Source: Blastomussa wellsi
Taxonomy: Eukaryota; Cnidaria; Anthozoa; Scleractinia; Plerogyridae
DNA length: 64,000 nucleotides
Direction: 5' to 3'
NCBI GenBank assembly: GCA_947652115.1
Contig: OX393570.1
Span: forward strand, 5,532,362-5,596,361
Positions within the stretch are counted from its first letter, which is position 1; each line of letters opens with the position of its first letter. The translations under genes were made by a program, and so were the position numbers. Positions 51,918 through 63,693 of this stretch are shown one piece after another. The notes beneath the pieces are model-generated. The model saw nothing but the letters and a program-made list of their open reading frames with translations. It made no database searches and was not told where the DNA came from.

Positions 51918-54900
51918 CAGCTACGTCACGGTGTTTTCAGTCATTTCTTCGGCAACCTAAATTACTCTTAAAATTTAAAACTTAAAAATAATAGTTTGCT
52001 AAGGAAGAAAAACACCAAAGGAGTGATACTAAACCAAAAAGGAACAAGGATGGCTGAGGGTGGCTAAGATTGAAACGGAACAGAAATGACGATTTTGAAA
52101 AAATTTTCAAAGTGCACGAACGATGACGTAGCTCCTTTAATAGTACCCACAATACTTATCGGGGTTGCCTCGTGCACGTTTACCGCCCACAACTTTTTAT
52201 GAAACAGTTGTAAATTAACGCTGATGCTGAAGAATGCGTGAAAGAAAAAAAAAGAGCAAATTCTGCAGAGGTAAAGAGAGATGATGTCTCAATTAATAGA
52301 AGACAAAGTTGTTTTAGTTGTTAAAGCGTGGTAAAGCCTAAACCAAGTTATAATTCACAAAAGACACAGACGTTTTCATCGAACCAATCAATGATCGGTT
52401 AAGAAAGTGGTGCGAGATTGTTAATTTATCACGAAGCGTATTAAAGGGGCACTGTCTCGAGCATAACTGCAAAACTCCAACAGCCCTAAAACGTGTTTAT
52501 ACCAATGTAAACCTACAAACTGCAGCTACAGGTGTATCTGTGGAGTGATATCACTGAGATACTATCAGGAGCTTTAGATCTCAACTTGAAAAAGTCTGGC
52601 TGACGTTTTCAAGTTCAAGTTGTGGTTTGGAAAAATTGATGAAAACTTATTACAGGCACTCTCTTCCTTAAACAATTTGTTTGATATCCTTCTATTTATG
52701 TTCTAGGAGCATTTCATGCATGGTTGAAAGTACTTAGTCATTATTCTGGTGCCGTTTTGCTAAAAAAAAGCCGAAAAAGTCCGTCGACAGTATCTCTTTA
52801 ATCAGTCAAAACCAAAGGAAGCGACCTATTTTCAACAATGAAGTCAAAATTGCACTAAAATAAATTTTTAATTCTTTTGACTTTCAGAAATACAAGTTGT
52901 CTGTAAAGCTGACTACATCGAGGTATCTCTGCAGATAGCAGACTATCCAGGCCTAATTGTCAACGACTCCGTCCTTCACCTTGAAGACGAGGCTTGTGTT
53001 GCTGGCTACAAAGATGATACCATGGTGAAATTCACTTTTGGACTCGAGGCCTGCAAGACCATGATGGAAGACGATGGAGACAAGATATACTACAAGAACA
53101 GTGTTTACCTCCAAGCAGACGAGAAGGCTGCCGATTCAGCGATAACCCGTCAGCACATAGAGATTATTCCGTTTCAGTGTGGGTATGACAAGAAGACCAC
53201 AATCTCCAAAGTGTCGTATGATCCGAGGTCAACTCTTGTCATTACAGACGCAGGTAACCCAGCAGAATTTACTGAAGAGATCTCAAGGGTTACTATGATT
53301 TTCCTTTCTCTTTCGCCGAGAGAATGAGATTTGGGTCCCTTGACTGGAAATCACAAACAAATGAATGGGGATTGAATTTGAATTGAGAAAAATTGTTCGC
53401 TGGCAAAATAGATTTGGGTAAAAGTTGGTTTGGCAAATGGGATTTTCAACACCCCTGCTTCTCGCAACCCCTTTCAGGGCCCTCTGGAGTTGGTTATAGA
53501 CGGCTAAGTGGACAGCCTAAAGTACTTTAATGTTTGTTTTCTTAAAGTAACTATGAGAAAAACATCCAATCCATCGAAAATGATTGAACCCAACAGGACG
53601 CGACATAGATGAGAAAAATATAGGAGAAAAATACAAAGCATTTGGTTGTTGTCATAGTGCATTTTTTGACGCACTGGAAATGTACTATTCTTTTCCCTTT
53701 TCTAGATGGGTTTGGAAACTTTACGTATTCCATGGACATGTACGAGGACGACAGTAACAACGTAACAGTCACTGAATTCCCAAAAGAAGTTGGCCTGGGT
53801 CTGAGAATGTACTTTGGTTTCCGAGTGGAGTCTGGTGACTCGGAATTGGTCGTGTTCCCGGATGAATGTAAGGCCACAGCATCATCGAGCTTTGATTCCA
53901 CTCCAGACCATCTGATCATTGAAAACGCGTAAGTTGAAATAGAGTATTAATTTCAGAATTGACGAAATGCTTGGATCAAATTAAATTCATGAGAAATACA
54001 TTTACATGTAGAAATAAACCTCCCTCTGCTAAATTAAATTAGTCTGCTTTTCTTAATCTGGTTCTCGACGTCGACTTGTGAAATTTGTTTCGTTCATTTC
54101 TATTGCTAAATGTATTGGCTGAATGGAATCCAAATTTTTTTTAAATGTGTTAGAGTTGTTTTTTAATCCGTCTTTCAATATTTTACTGAATTGGTTGGGA
54201 GGATGTAAACCAGTCAGCTGACTATGAGACGAAAATGAAAATCACTGAACCTTATTATCACAAGTGCATTTATGTAATTTGGATATAGAATAAGGGTTCT
54301 TTCCATTTCAAGAGATATAAGCAAAATTATAATTTCCAACCGACGGACTTTCATGACTTGAAAGCTGAACCGGGTTGCGTCTGTACATAAAAAGAGAATA
54401 TTCAGAGCATGTTATTTTTGATGTGTGATTTATTAAATTAAATTAAATAGTTTGTCAGTTGTTTTACTGACTTAGCAATAACCACTCTTTCACTGCACTA
54501 TAAAGAACTAATTCTCTAATGACGGCTTAAAACTGGTGCAGAAAATGAGCTCAAATTTATGAACAAAGTTTTTGAAAGCTCTGTTTTCTTTTTCCAGCTG
54601 CTCGCGGGACAACACTTTGGATTATCAATACGACAAAAAGACTGATCACTTCTTCAATCTTGCCGCTTTTCGCTTCAAAAAAGGGTACGATGATGTCTAT
54701 ATCCACTGCAAGTTGACGGTTTGCCGTTCGGATGACGCTGGATCTCGGTGCGAGAAAGGATGTGATGCTGGTAAGAGAAGAAGGAGGTCAGTCGAGGAGG
54801 ACATGAGTGTCGAAGTGTATGTTGGACCTTTGAAGCCCAAACAATTTACAAATGAGCCTGGTAAGTGATTATTTACTCTATAGCTGGCATTTAGTAACGC

Positions 54901-56344
54901 TATCATTTCTTTTTGCTTTGAAAAAATTATATTATGTTAAATTTCAATTAGTAAAGACTGCAGTATATGCCAAATATATAAATACGGAAAAATTTACTCC
55001 CAACGATGTTATCTGTAAACCAATGCTGAAATTTAATTGGCTGCCGCTTCTGCCAGACAAAAAATAATTTGGAGAAGGGTCAAAACTGTGTGCATGATAT
55101 ATGTTGTGTGATTGATATATGTAGTCACAATTTTGGGTTTTGTACCACAGAACTATTATGAAAGGGCCACTGCCACGGAGATTTTTCGGATTTTTAGTAA
55201 TACTACGGCACTGAGATGATGACTAAAGAAGTTTCTCCCATAACGGGAATACCTCATACAACATCAAGACGAAATGATGAAGTAAAATAATGAAAGTAGT
55301 GGGAATCATAATGAGTTTTTAAGAGCTATTTTTCCGAGCAACAAGGGGAGAACTTGAACAAGCCAGCCTGACTTTTTCAAGCTGAGATCTAGATTTCCTG
55401 ATGGCATCACAGCCTTTTAGTACTTCCTTGCAATGACTTAGTAATTTTTGTAGATTTCCAATGCTGTAAATACGTCCGCGGTCTCGATTTTTTCAGTCAT
55501 GCTCGTGGCAGGGTCTCGAAATTCCAAAAGCCATATTTCGTCAACGGCGACACAAAGTGTGAAGTAATCAAAAGTGCACGAAATTTGTCAACGTTGAAAA
55601 TATAATTAAGTTAAAATAACAGCTTAGAAGAGAAGCAGTTTTAGATTTTGCAATTTGGATTTCGTGTCTGAAGTTTTTAACGGTGCAGCTGAAAGAATGA
55701 CTGATAGAACTTAAAGTTCCACCACTACTCCTAAACATAATATTACAAAACTTTCACCTTAGAAGAAGCAGCAAAACTGCTCTGATCGTCGCGCATGGTC
55801 CAGTCCACAACCCTGTTACTAGAGGGGTACTTTTTCTAGTTCTGGGGTTGCAATTCAGGATCCGGTCACATGGTACAAAATCAGCCATGCTGGGACGCAA
55901 AAGAATGCAAGTTACGCAGTGGGAGATCCAGAACAAAGCGACTTTATCCAGTCAAGCTTGACTTTTCTTTGTTTTGGATGTCCCAGTGCGGGAATACTAA
56001 TTAGCTTGCCGTCCAGCATGGCCGATTTTGTACCATGTGACCGGATCCTGCAAAAGGCCTATTCTCATGTGGTGTGGCACCACTTAATGTCTAAAGAGGT
56101 TCCAGGAGTGGCTGGGCTGTTAAAGTTGTTGCAAATTAATAAAACGTCTTATTTACTCTCCACAGCCGACAAGGAGAATTATGAGTCAGAGTCCTCTTCC
56201 AACAGCATGGTCATGCTCGTGGCTGCGCTGGTGGGGGTGTTGGGGACTGTCGCTATGGGGCTCATTATCGCTGTAATCATCATCAGCCGACGCCGCAGCG
56301 CCTCTGGAAAGGGCGCATCCCTTATCGTTGCTGAAGAAATGTAG
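49102..56344 (+). CDS. ZP gene 2: short ZP-domain type I membrane protein (6 exons)
   Basis: Exons 49102-49147, 49732-49779, 52888-53253, 53706-53928, 54598-54860, 56166-56344 sum to 1125 nt, 374 aa plus stop, with GT-AG borders and matching phases throughout. Order: signal peptide (1 to about 17), short Gly/Asn linker (SASNGGGNITLDIEA, 17-31), ZP-N with cysteines VVC, DEAC, LEAC and FQC (about 34-153), ZP-C (154-about 280), basic cleavage site KRRRRS (287-292), transmembrane helix (330-355), short basic tail. It is the ZP gene 1 architecture without D8C and CUB modules; ZP exon lengths are nearly equal (366/223/263 against 378/226/263) and phases identical. Expected to be secreted, cleaved and assembled into extracellular polymers, or to modulate that of its larger paralogues. 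Confidence 0.87.
49732..49779 (+). CDS. ZP gene 2, exon 2: GGNIT micro-exon
   Basis: 48 nt, acceptor TTTTTCAG, donor GCCA|GTAAGT. Encodes VSASNGGGNITLDIEA. ZP gene 3 has the same exon at 63643-63693 (SSDGGNITLDSEA). The NIT sequon is a potential N-glycan site just ahead of ZP-N. Confidence 0.78.
51873..51915. repeat. (TAA)n microsatellite
   Basis: About 13 TAA units after an AAATAAATAAAT lead-in, in intron 2 of ZP gene 2. Confidence 0.9.
52888..53253 (+). CDS. ZP gene 2, exon 3: ZP-N
   Basis: 366 nt, acceptor TTGACTTTCAG, donor GCAG|GTAACC. Encodes KIQVVCKADYIEVSLQI through QHIEIIPFQCGYDKKTTI and TLVITDA, aligning with exon 8 of ZP gene 1 (FEFQCGYKRRAVL, VVTDI). Confidence 0.9.
53706..53928 (+). 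CDS. ZP gene 2, exon 4: first part of ZP-C
   Basis: 223 nt, acceptor CCCTTTTCTAG, donor AACGC|GTAAGT. Encodes DGFGNFTYSMDMYEDD through LRMYFGFRVESGDSELVVFP and DECKATA; phase 1 in, phase 2 out as in ZP gene 1 exon 9. Confidence 0.9.
54598..54860 (+). CDS. ZP gene 2, exon 5: end of ZP-C and basic site
   Basis: 263 nt, acceptor CTTTTTCCAG, donor CCTG|GTAAGT. Encodes CSRDNTLDYQYDKK, then HCKLTVCRSDDAGSRCEKGC and GKRRRRSVEED, a strong furin-type site. Same length and phases as ZP gene 1 exon 10. Confidence 0.9.
56166..56344 (+). CDS. ZP gene 2, exon 6: transmembrane segment and tail
   Basis: Acceptor CTCTCCACAG. Encodes a Glu/Ser-rich stalk, the helix MVMLVAALVGVLGTVAMGLI and following residues, stop-transfer SRRRSAS and an end LIVAEEM before TAG. 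Parallel to exon 11 of ZP gene 1, but not closely similar outside the helix. Confidence 0.87.
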
Positions 56345-56776
56345 ACATGCTTCCATTTAAGCTGTAATGTTTAAAATAACTCGATACTTTGTTGTCTAAA
56401 AACGTCATGCACCACTCTATCTAAGATCGCTAATCGATTTTTAGAAAGAACTTGTACTTTTACTTGTTCGAATATTGCCATTACGCTAGCCCTGATTCAT
56501 TTAATGCGAACATTTAGTGCATGTTCAGCTTTTCTTTCCTTTATCTCTCAACTAATTTCCTTCTACACATTACAGCTTAATCGACTAGTTGCTCTTAGAA
56601 GTAAACGGAATAACTTTCTTTCTTGTGTAAGCCTAGCTTTTGTTCAGCTCTATTATTTTTTTTTTTCATGGCGAAAAATGTCCCCAATTTCTCGGCGCCG
56701 TATGGTGGTGTGGTATCCTGTGATTGACTTGGAAGAAATGGTATTAGAGGGTCGAACAAGAGGATGATGAATTTGC

Positions 56777-57175
56777 CATTTTCCAATTGCCCATAATACA
56801 CCTTGAATAGAGGGGGTAAGTTTCTAAAGAAACTGTCGGTGGGAAGTATAACAATATAATTTGGTTTTATCAACTGGGTTGATAATGTCAATTGGCCACC
56901 GTAAAGAGATTCAAGAGCTGACGTTTCGGCTCCGACGAAGGGCTAACGCTCGAAACGTCAGCTCTTGAATTTCTTTACGGTGGCCAATTGACATTATCAA
57001 CCCAGTTGATAAAACCAAATTATATCATAATACACCTTGTTTGCCCCCCAAAATTTTGCATAAGCATTGTTTTCGGATTCTCTTGGGACGACTGTAATAC
57101 CCAGGAGAATTGGGAAACAAAGGTTATGCAAAATTTTGGGTGGCAAACAAGGTGTATTATGGGCAATTGGAAAGT
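56777..57175. mobile_element. Palindromic host element interrupted by the 220-bp insert
   Basis: Left TTTCCAATTGCCCATAATAC; right GTATTATGGGCAATTGGAAA. Without the insert the arms would pair through CCCCCAAAATTTTGCATAA with TTATGCAAAATTTTGGG. The long complementary ORFs over it are palindrome artefacts. Confidence 0.75.
56806..57025. mobile_element. 220-bp insertion flanked by 14-bp direct repeats
   Basis: CATAATACACCTTG occurs at 56792-56805 and 57026-57039. The insert holds a palindrome (56854-57025) with arms from ATATAATTTGGTTTTATCAA to GAGCTGACGTTTCG. The site itself is the left arm of a second palindrome whose right arm ends near 57175. A single-arm relative is at 13870-13980. Confidence 0.78.
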
Positions 57176-57252
57176 GATCAGTGGATAAGGAGAAAGAAAA
57201 AAATCACGCGGTTGTCCTGCAGACATAACTGTACTTCGATAAGTTGTTCTAA

Positions 57253-57484
57253 CATAGGCGTACGAGCCGGGGGGGATGATGGTAGAACCCTCAGTTTGGA
57301 AAATTTCCGAGATTTTTCGGGCAAAACTTTCACGATGCGGGCAACAGCAATTTTGGGGTGGTTTTATACCTGTCCAGTGCTAACGCATTCGGAAAGTGTG
57401 TATTTTTCGGTCAGGCAGGTTACAGCCACCCCCCCCCCCCCCCCCCCTTCCCCCCTCCAAGTCCGATGGTGCCCGTACGCCTGT
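57253..57484. mobile_element. CATAGGCGTACGAGCC element, second copy
   Basis: Left ATAGGCGTACGAGCCGGGGG; right GGTGCCCGTACGCCTGTG. The 27599-27953 copy shares both ends and the GGTTACAGC plus C-run near the right end. Confidence 0.7.
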
Positions 57485-58360
57485 GTGCTCTAAAGTAGCT
57501 TGAGCCAAGTAAAATGCATTTAGTAACTAAACGGTAACTTGGGAATTTCAGGGACAATTTAAATTGCTGTGGGTGGGATAAGGGGTAATGAAAATTGTAC
57601 GCTTTTACTACATTACTTTGAAGCTGTATAGACTACGACGAGGAAAAAAGACAACCTTCAGTGAAATGGTAACTGTTACAAATCCAAGTCTTCTATCAAC
57701 AGCTTCACTTTGTTCAGATTTAAGATTCTCGCAGCTCTTGTAACGTTATTAAGATTGTTTGCACCTATATCGTCGGCACTGAGACTTTTGATCCTTTAGG
57801 CTTTTAGGGAGCACAGGAGTGGAGACTATCCTTTTACTCCAAGCCACATTGGTTAAGCGAATTAATTGATCCACGTTTCAACCAGACCCTAATATTTGAT
57901 TAATTTATTCGCTCAATTAATTAACTCCGGGCTTAGACTAAATTCCAGTATACAACAAGTTCAGCGTCTTTTGGGGCAAATACTAGGATCTGAGGATCCT
58001 TGGTGCTAACAATATAACTGTGAAACACTTACCATTTCCAACGCGATAAGTTGTAATCCCCAGAGAGAACATCTTGTAAGTTGCAATGTAAACAATCTGA
58101 ATAAAATGTATTCTGTTTTATTACAATGAGGTAATAATACTTGCTTAGGCGTCCATTATAAAATAGCTCTTTCTCATTGCAGAAACTAATCTTTTTGTAG
58201 TACGAAAAAACAGCCCAGCAATATCGATCCTGACCAGCGGTTATAGTCAAGCAAGGTCGATACTGTTTTCCTTCGCTTCAACCTTTTCACAGGGTTTTCA
58301 ATCTCAAAACTTCTTCATGGTCAATAAACACCTTCATCGCCGTTAGATTTTAACCATCTG

Positions 58361-58583
58361 GGAGGCGCGTTGACCTAATGGTTCGGACACCGGATCAGGT
58401 GGTCCGGGTTCGAGCCTCTAGCCGGGGCATTGCGTTGTGCTCTAGGGCAAGACACTTCACTCTCACAGTGCCTCTCTCTACCCAGGTGTATAAATGGGTA
58501 CCAGCGAATTTACTGCTGTGGAGTAACCCTGCGATGGACTAGTATCCCATCCCAGGGAGAGTAAAAATATTCCGCTTAATGCT
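58361..58583 (+). repeat. tRNA-derived SINE, copy 3 (most complete)
   Basis: Starts GGAGGCGCGTTGACCTAATG (A-box-like), then GGTCCGGGTTCGAGCCTCTA (B-box), followed by CTCTCACAGTGCCTCTCTCT, GGGTACCAGCGAATT and GCGATGGACTAGTATCCCAT. It ends near GCTTAATGCT. The tRNA-like head is intact enough to show pol III promoter elements, but the acceptor stem does not pair, so it is not a tRNA gene. Confidence 0.85.
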
Positions 58584-59041
58584 ACGGCCGTGTGGGCCGC
58601 TTGGCACGTGGATTCATTACGCTTGTTCAGGTGCGGATCCAGGACTTTTCTTAGGAGCACCACTAAGGAATGACGTAATTTATGGGTGACGTAGGCAGAA
58701 TACCAGTTATTGTAGAAAGTCGCAGGTCATCTCAGGGGAGGAGGAGTGCGCACCCCTTGCACCCTCCCCGTAGATCCGCCGCTGTTGTTTTGCTGTGATC
58801 CGTATGTCAGGTGCTCCTGGTTTGTGTAGTAACTCGGACTCCCCCAGCGTAGACCAAAAAAATGTCAGTGTCACGGTTGTGCAGGAGTTTGAGAACACGC
58901 AAGTTATTGACTCGATATTCGGTTTTATATAATAACAAAATCAATACGAGCGTTCTGATTGGTCAATCAGCTATGGTTTATTGTGCCAGTAAACCCATGG
59001 AAAAATCGCGCGTCTTCTGAATTATTATATAAAATCAATAG

Positions 59042-59212
59042 ACCACACTTTCTATGGGTTTATAGGGGTAATAACTCACTTGGGATGTTTGGGATAACAC
59101 TCGAAAAGTTTGTAAATCACTCGCCCGCGGCTCGTGATTTACAAACTTTTCTCGTGTTCTCCCAAACATCCCGCGTGGGTTATTACCCCTCTAAACCCAT
59201 AGAAAGTGTGGT
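59042..59212. mobile_element. Palindromic element, ~170 bp
   Basis: Left ACCACACTTTCTATGGGTTT; right AAACCCATAGAAAGTGTGGT. Arms pair for about 75 bases through GGGGTAATAACTCAC and GGGATGTTTGGGA. A 147-codon ORF runs through it but has no domain. Confidence 0.82.
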
Positions 59213-59404
59213 TTATTGCTTAAATAACCTTCGACAATTTATGCTGCAAACTTATCAGACTTCACTGCCCAAGGCATTGAGTTTCTTCTGTGATCAACAT
59301 GCCTTTTTTCCTGGAAATACCAATACAGACTTTACTCATGTAACTCACGAGAATAAAGAAACAGATCATCAGGAGAAAAGTTGTTGTATTGTATTGAATT
59401 AATT

Positions 59405-59470
59405 TAAGCAATTAGTTAATAAAGAAGCCTGAAAAAATCCAGGGCTTCAACGGGATTCTAACGGCGAGAA
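59405..59470 (-). repeat. SINE-like tRNA-tail repeat, copy D
   Basis: In reverse complement: GAATCCCGTTGAAGCCCTGG, TTTTTTCAGGCTTCTTTATT, then AATTGCTTAA. Same family as 24210-24305 and 24930-25100. Confidence 0.6.
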
Positions 59471-59786
59471 CTCTGCGATTTGTAAAATTATCAGGAATAT
59501 ATAATTCGAATGGAATGTTTTCCAGCTTTTAGCTGCTTCACAAATAACAAATGATTTTATAATTTTCTATTGTATTTTCCAATTTTAATAATTCGTCTCT
59601 TGAATGGCTTATTGCACAATCACCACGTGCAATCTCAATGCATTTACACTCGGCTAAAATCTCATAGAGGTATGGTCAGGCGTTAATGGTTGAACTGTTT
59701 CCACAAGAGGCGGAGAAATATTTATTCTTTTCTTGTGGTTTAAATTGATTCACTGATAGCATCTTCATCGGCTGAGACCGTCTTTT

Positions 59787-60326
<540 letters not shown>

Positions 60327-60896
60327 AAATCAGTCACAACACGTGTGACTTGACAATCAATAACGAACTAAGGGTTCGGTAAGAGTATTGAAAGGACAAT
60401 TAAGTAGGAAAACGTACAAAATATTCTGCCTTGCTTTACCATGCCCAGCAAAATAACAAACAGACGCAATTCTGTAGCAGGAACACGCCCGCATAATTTG
60501 CATAATTTACTTGGGTGAACTCTTTTGTGTAAACATAATTAAAGTCGCACACAAGTTGTAAAAGCTGAAACTTTTAGCCTTCAAACATATGCAGTTTTTG
60601 TGTCCAAATTAACAGAATATCTTTGTTAAGTATGTTTATGTAAAAGAAGAAGTGTGTGCTAGAAGCAAAAAGCGCTGCATGCCGGTCCGATGTCACACAT
60701 ACGGACACGAGGTGCCCACTTGAGGTGGGGCGTCAACTTAGCGAGCTCGAGGTTCGAGTGAACCACAAAAGAAAGTGAATAATAATTATTAATGAAGCTC
60801 TTTGTCCTGACTTCTGCGATTAATCAATGATAAATCATCTCGGCCGTTTTGGTACATAATATAGTCAGAAAAATTATGCCACTTTCATTGAAGGGG

Positions 60897-61096
60897 NNNN
60901 NNNNNNNNNNNNNNNNNNNNNNNNNNNNNNNNNNNNNNNNNNNNNNNNNNNNNNNNNNNNNNNNNNNNNNNNNNNNNNNNNNNNNNNNNNNNNNNNNNNN
61001 NNNNNNNNNNNNNNNNNNNNNNNNNNNNNNNNNNNNNNNNNNNNNNNNNNNNNNNNNNNNNNNNNNNNNNNNNNNNNNNNNNNNNNNNNNNNNNNN
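60897..61096. other. Assembly gap, 200 N
   Basis: Exactly 200 Ns, a conventional fixed-size scaffold gap, so the true length is unknown. It lies where the 5' exon(s) of ZP gene 3 would be expected. Confidence 0.98.
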
Positions 61097-61134
61097 CGTT
61101 TAGGGTTACATGCGAAGAAATATGTGTCGTCTGG

Positions 61135-61192
61135 CCTGTCTGTTTAGCCTGTCTGTCTGGTCTGTCTGTCTGTTCTGTCTGTCTGTCTGTCA
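61135..61192. repeat. (CTGT)n-like repeat
   Basis: TCTGTCTGTCTG-type runs just right of the gap, about 50 bases before the first visible exon of ZP gene 3. Confidence 0.85.
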
Positions 61193-61242
61193 ACGCAATT
61201 TAAAGCGCAAAAAATAACATTTTATTTACTTTTCTTCCGTAG

Positions 61243-61269
61243 ACGACATCGAGTGTACAGACCAGCCAA
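61243..61269 (+). CDS. ZP gene 3, short linker exon
   Basis: 27 nt, acceptor TTCTTCCGTAG, donor CCAA|GTAAGT. In phase 1 it reads DDIECTDQPS. It resembles the DLDCAAD start of CUB1 in ZP gene 1. Micro-exon evidence is limited to splice sites and phase. Confidence 0.55.
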
Positions 61270-63693
61270 GTAAGTTCCTGGTTTGTTTAATCAGTCACTG
61301 ATAAATATCTGCATGTTGATACCATGCTATGCTTTGTATAGACAATTTATTAAAGTTGTCTGTTAATAGGTCTACGTCTATATCAGTAAGATTGCTTCCA
61401 TTACCAATATATACAGAATGCGGAAACCAAGAAGATGAGTTAACAACAAGATTATCTATTTTAATTATTGGTTTCAGATACCATTTATGGACTCAAAGTA
61501 AAAATCTAAACTAAAGCATCCAAGAAAAGAACATGGTACACGCTTTTCCAACTCATAGATGCAATTGTGTACTTACCACTAACGACGAAATTGTTGACTC
61601 AAACACTATTTTTTGGAGTTGGAAAGATTTAAGAAACCAAAAACCATTTTTGCATTATAGGAACCTGGAAGTAATGGCCCATATTGGTTATAATTTTCAC
61701 GCCAGAGAGTTAAATTGCTGCTATTAATAAAGTGTCTGATATGCAAGAAGAACTGAGTCAGAATGAATCACCACTTGAAAAGTCTTAGTGGAGGGGTACG
61801 GGGGACTGGAGGGAGAGAAATCCGGGAGAATAGGGAACTCAAGGGGTACGAGAGGCGGGATTTCCAAAGTGGCGAGAACCGGAAAAAATCGTGAAAGTTT
61901 CGCAACATTGCGTAAAATAGAAATAAAACAAAGAGGCGGAAGGCAGCAAAGTAGGGCTGGGCCGGGAGCCGGGAATATACAAGCTACGGAAAACGGGAAG
62001 TTCAGACCTCTCCATTGCCCTCTCCCCCTAAATATTGGGCTAATGCTTTTCAAGATCTCACATTTTTTGTTTCCAAAATGTGCAAACATAATTCATCAGT
62101 TCTTCATCCTTCAAGAATTTATAGATGTTTTTGCTTCTCTTGGTGTTCTAGAAGTATTTTATAACTACGTGAAGCTATTTTTGGACAATTTTACCAGTTA
62201 GGTAAAAATCCCCGTGAACTTCACCACATCTATTACTTAATTAAAAGTAGAGAAACCATAATTCGATTGACAACGACATAACGAAATAAACAAAAATCTA
62301 TTACGCCGTTTACGAAATTTTAACGCTATTTTTTGCGTTTTACGTCCAGGTTTCTGTGGAATGAACACCGAACTAAAGAAACCGTCAGGTGTTTTGACAA
62401 GCCCAAACTTTCCTAACAACTACAATGCTGGTGAAACATGCGAATGGAAGATCATAGCCCCTACAGGGCACCGCATACAATTCGAAATACATTTTTTTGG
62501 CATTGAAGATCATCGATATTCCCGCCCAGGGGGCTGCGCGGATGACAGTGTCACTGTAAGTGAGCTCCGTGGGAATTCCACCAGAGAAGTTGCTCTGCTC
62601 TGTGGATGCAGTCGCTTATTTTCATTTGTTTCGTACGGGAAGGAAATGTTCCTGAAGTTTAGCACCTACAAGAAAAACTACTGGCCTGGTTTTTATGCAA
62701 CGTACAACGCTCTTGGTATGTAAATTCTTTGTTTTTAACACGGAAAGCCAAAACAGACATAACAGTCATATAACCATACATTACTATGCATGAACATCTA
62801 TTCTCTACTTGCACAATACCATAATACACTGCTTCTCAAAAATCAAACGAATATTTTATCTTGAACGAGGCAACAAGGGCCAATTTGTGCGCGCATAAAT
62901 CAGCGGCCATTTTGGAATAAGGTGTATGACTAAATCCGTGTGTTCTTGAAAAGCACGTCACGTGACCAACTGTTGCAAAAGGCCTATTCAATAATGAATG
63001 TTCATGGTGTTTTATTTCTACAACAGTGACAAAGCCCCTCCATGCATGTCTCCTTGCTTTGCTCAGTTTGTTTCATTGTAATTGTTGTTCTCCTATATTC
63101 TAAAGAATGTCCCACGGGTGAAAGCAATTGCCCTCAGAAGAAGATTGCTCCAGTTGGGTTCAATGCACAAGGGCAGGTCTGCACTGCTCCGCCGAGTCCA
63201 GGTAAGTGCTAAAGCTCGTTACGTTACGTTACGTTATGTTTACATAAAGTCAAAATACTCGTTTTCCACCAGCTTGTTTTATATCCTATTAGCGCATACA
63301 CTATATGGCAAACAAAAGCACTTAATTTATAAATTCCCGGATACAGGACATCTTTATTCAGATTTAATGATTATGATCTTTCTTGCAGAAATGTTTTATA
63401 TTTTAAAACTGTGTTAAAAGCAGAAACAGTTAACCACTATTTAATCGCGGAACAGGTTCCCATCTTTCATCAGTTTCTTATGGTAAAAAAAAAACAAATT
63501 GACAATAACGACAACTTCAACAATAACAAATATAACAATAATAACGACAACAACTCGACGACGACAACCAAGACGGTGTATATTTTTTACCTTGACTTGT
63601 AAGTGTACTGTATGCTTGTTAATTAGGGCGCTCTTTTTTCAGAAGAGTTAGTGTCTAGCGATGGTGGAAACATAACCTTGGATTCTGAAGCAA
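61243..63693 (+). CDS. ZP gene 3 (partial): CUB, linker and GGNIT exons
   Basis: Visible exons 61243-61269, 62350-62715, 63106-63201 and 63643-63693, all phase 1 in and out, with good AG/GT borders. Order: short linker (DDIECTDQPS), one CUB domain in a single exon, cysteine linker (ECPTGESNCPQKK...), GGNIT micro-exon (EELVSSDGGNITLDSEA). The last ends at GCAA|GTAAGT, the same join that leads into ZP-N in ZP gene 2, so the ZP exons should follow beyond the window edge. Signal peptide, and any D8C module, lie upstream or in the N gap. It is the intermediate member of the family: more modules than ZP gene 2, fewer visible than ZP gene 1. Both ends are incomplete because of the gap and the window edge, not because of mutation. 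Confidence 0.8.
61790..62005. repeat. G-rich dispersed repeat, copy 2
   Basis: Shares GGCGGGATTTCC, CGCAACATTGCG and AACAAAGAGGCGG with 16680-16945 in the same order. In the intron before the CUB exon of ZP gene 3. Confidence 0.6.
62350..62715 (+). CDS. ZP gene 3, CUB domain exon
   Basis: 366 nt, acceptor TTTTACGTCCAG, donor CTTG|GTATGT. Encodes FCGMNTELKKPSGVLTSPNF, then CEWKIIAPTGHRIQFEIHFF, CADDSVTVSEL, LLCGCSR, FVSYGKEMFLKFSTY and GFYATYNAL. Standard CUB cysteines with a CGC pair like CUB2 of ZP gene 1, but without the intron that splits CUB2. Confidence 0.92.
63106..63201 (+). CDS. ZP gene 3, cysteine linker exon
   Basis: 96 nt, acceptor TATATTCTAAAG, donor CCAG|GTAAGT. Encodes ECPTGESNCPQKKIAPVGFN, then AQGQVCTAPPSP. 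Counterpart of exon 6 of ZP gene 1. Confidence 0.75.
63643..63693 (+). CDS. ZP gene 3, GGNIT micro-exon
   Basis: 51 nt, acceptor TCTTTTTTCAG, donor GCAA|GTAAGT. Encodes EELVSSDGGNITLDSEA, nearly the same as exon 2 of ZP gene 2. Confidence 0.8.

Noticed and set aside
58361..58430. tRNA gene
   Set aside because: A- and B-box-like sequences are present, but the acceptor stem does not pair and the unit continues into a SINE body with other copies in the window.
58959..59402. 147-codon plus-strand ORF
   Set aside because: Most of it is the palindrome 59042-59212; no domain, no splice context.
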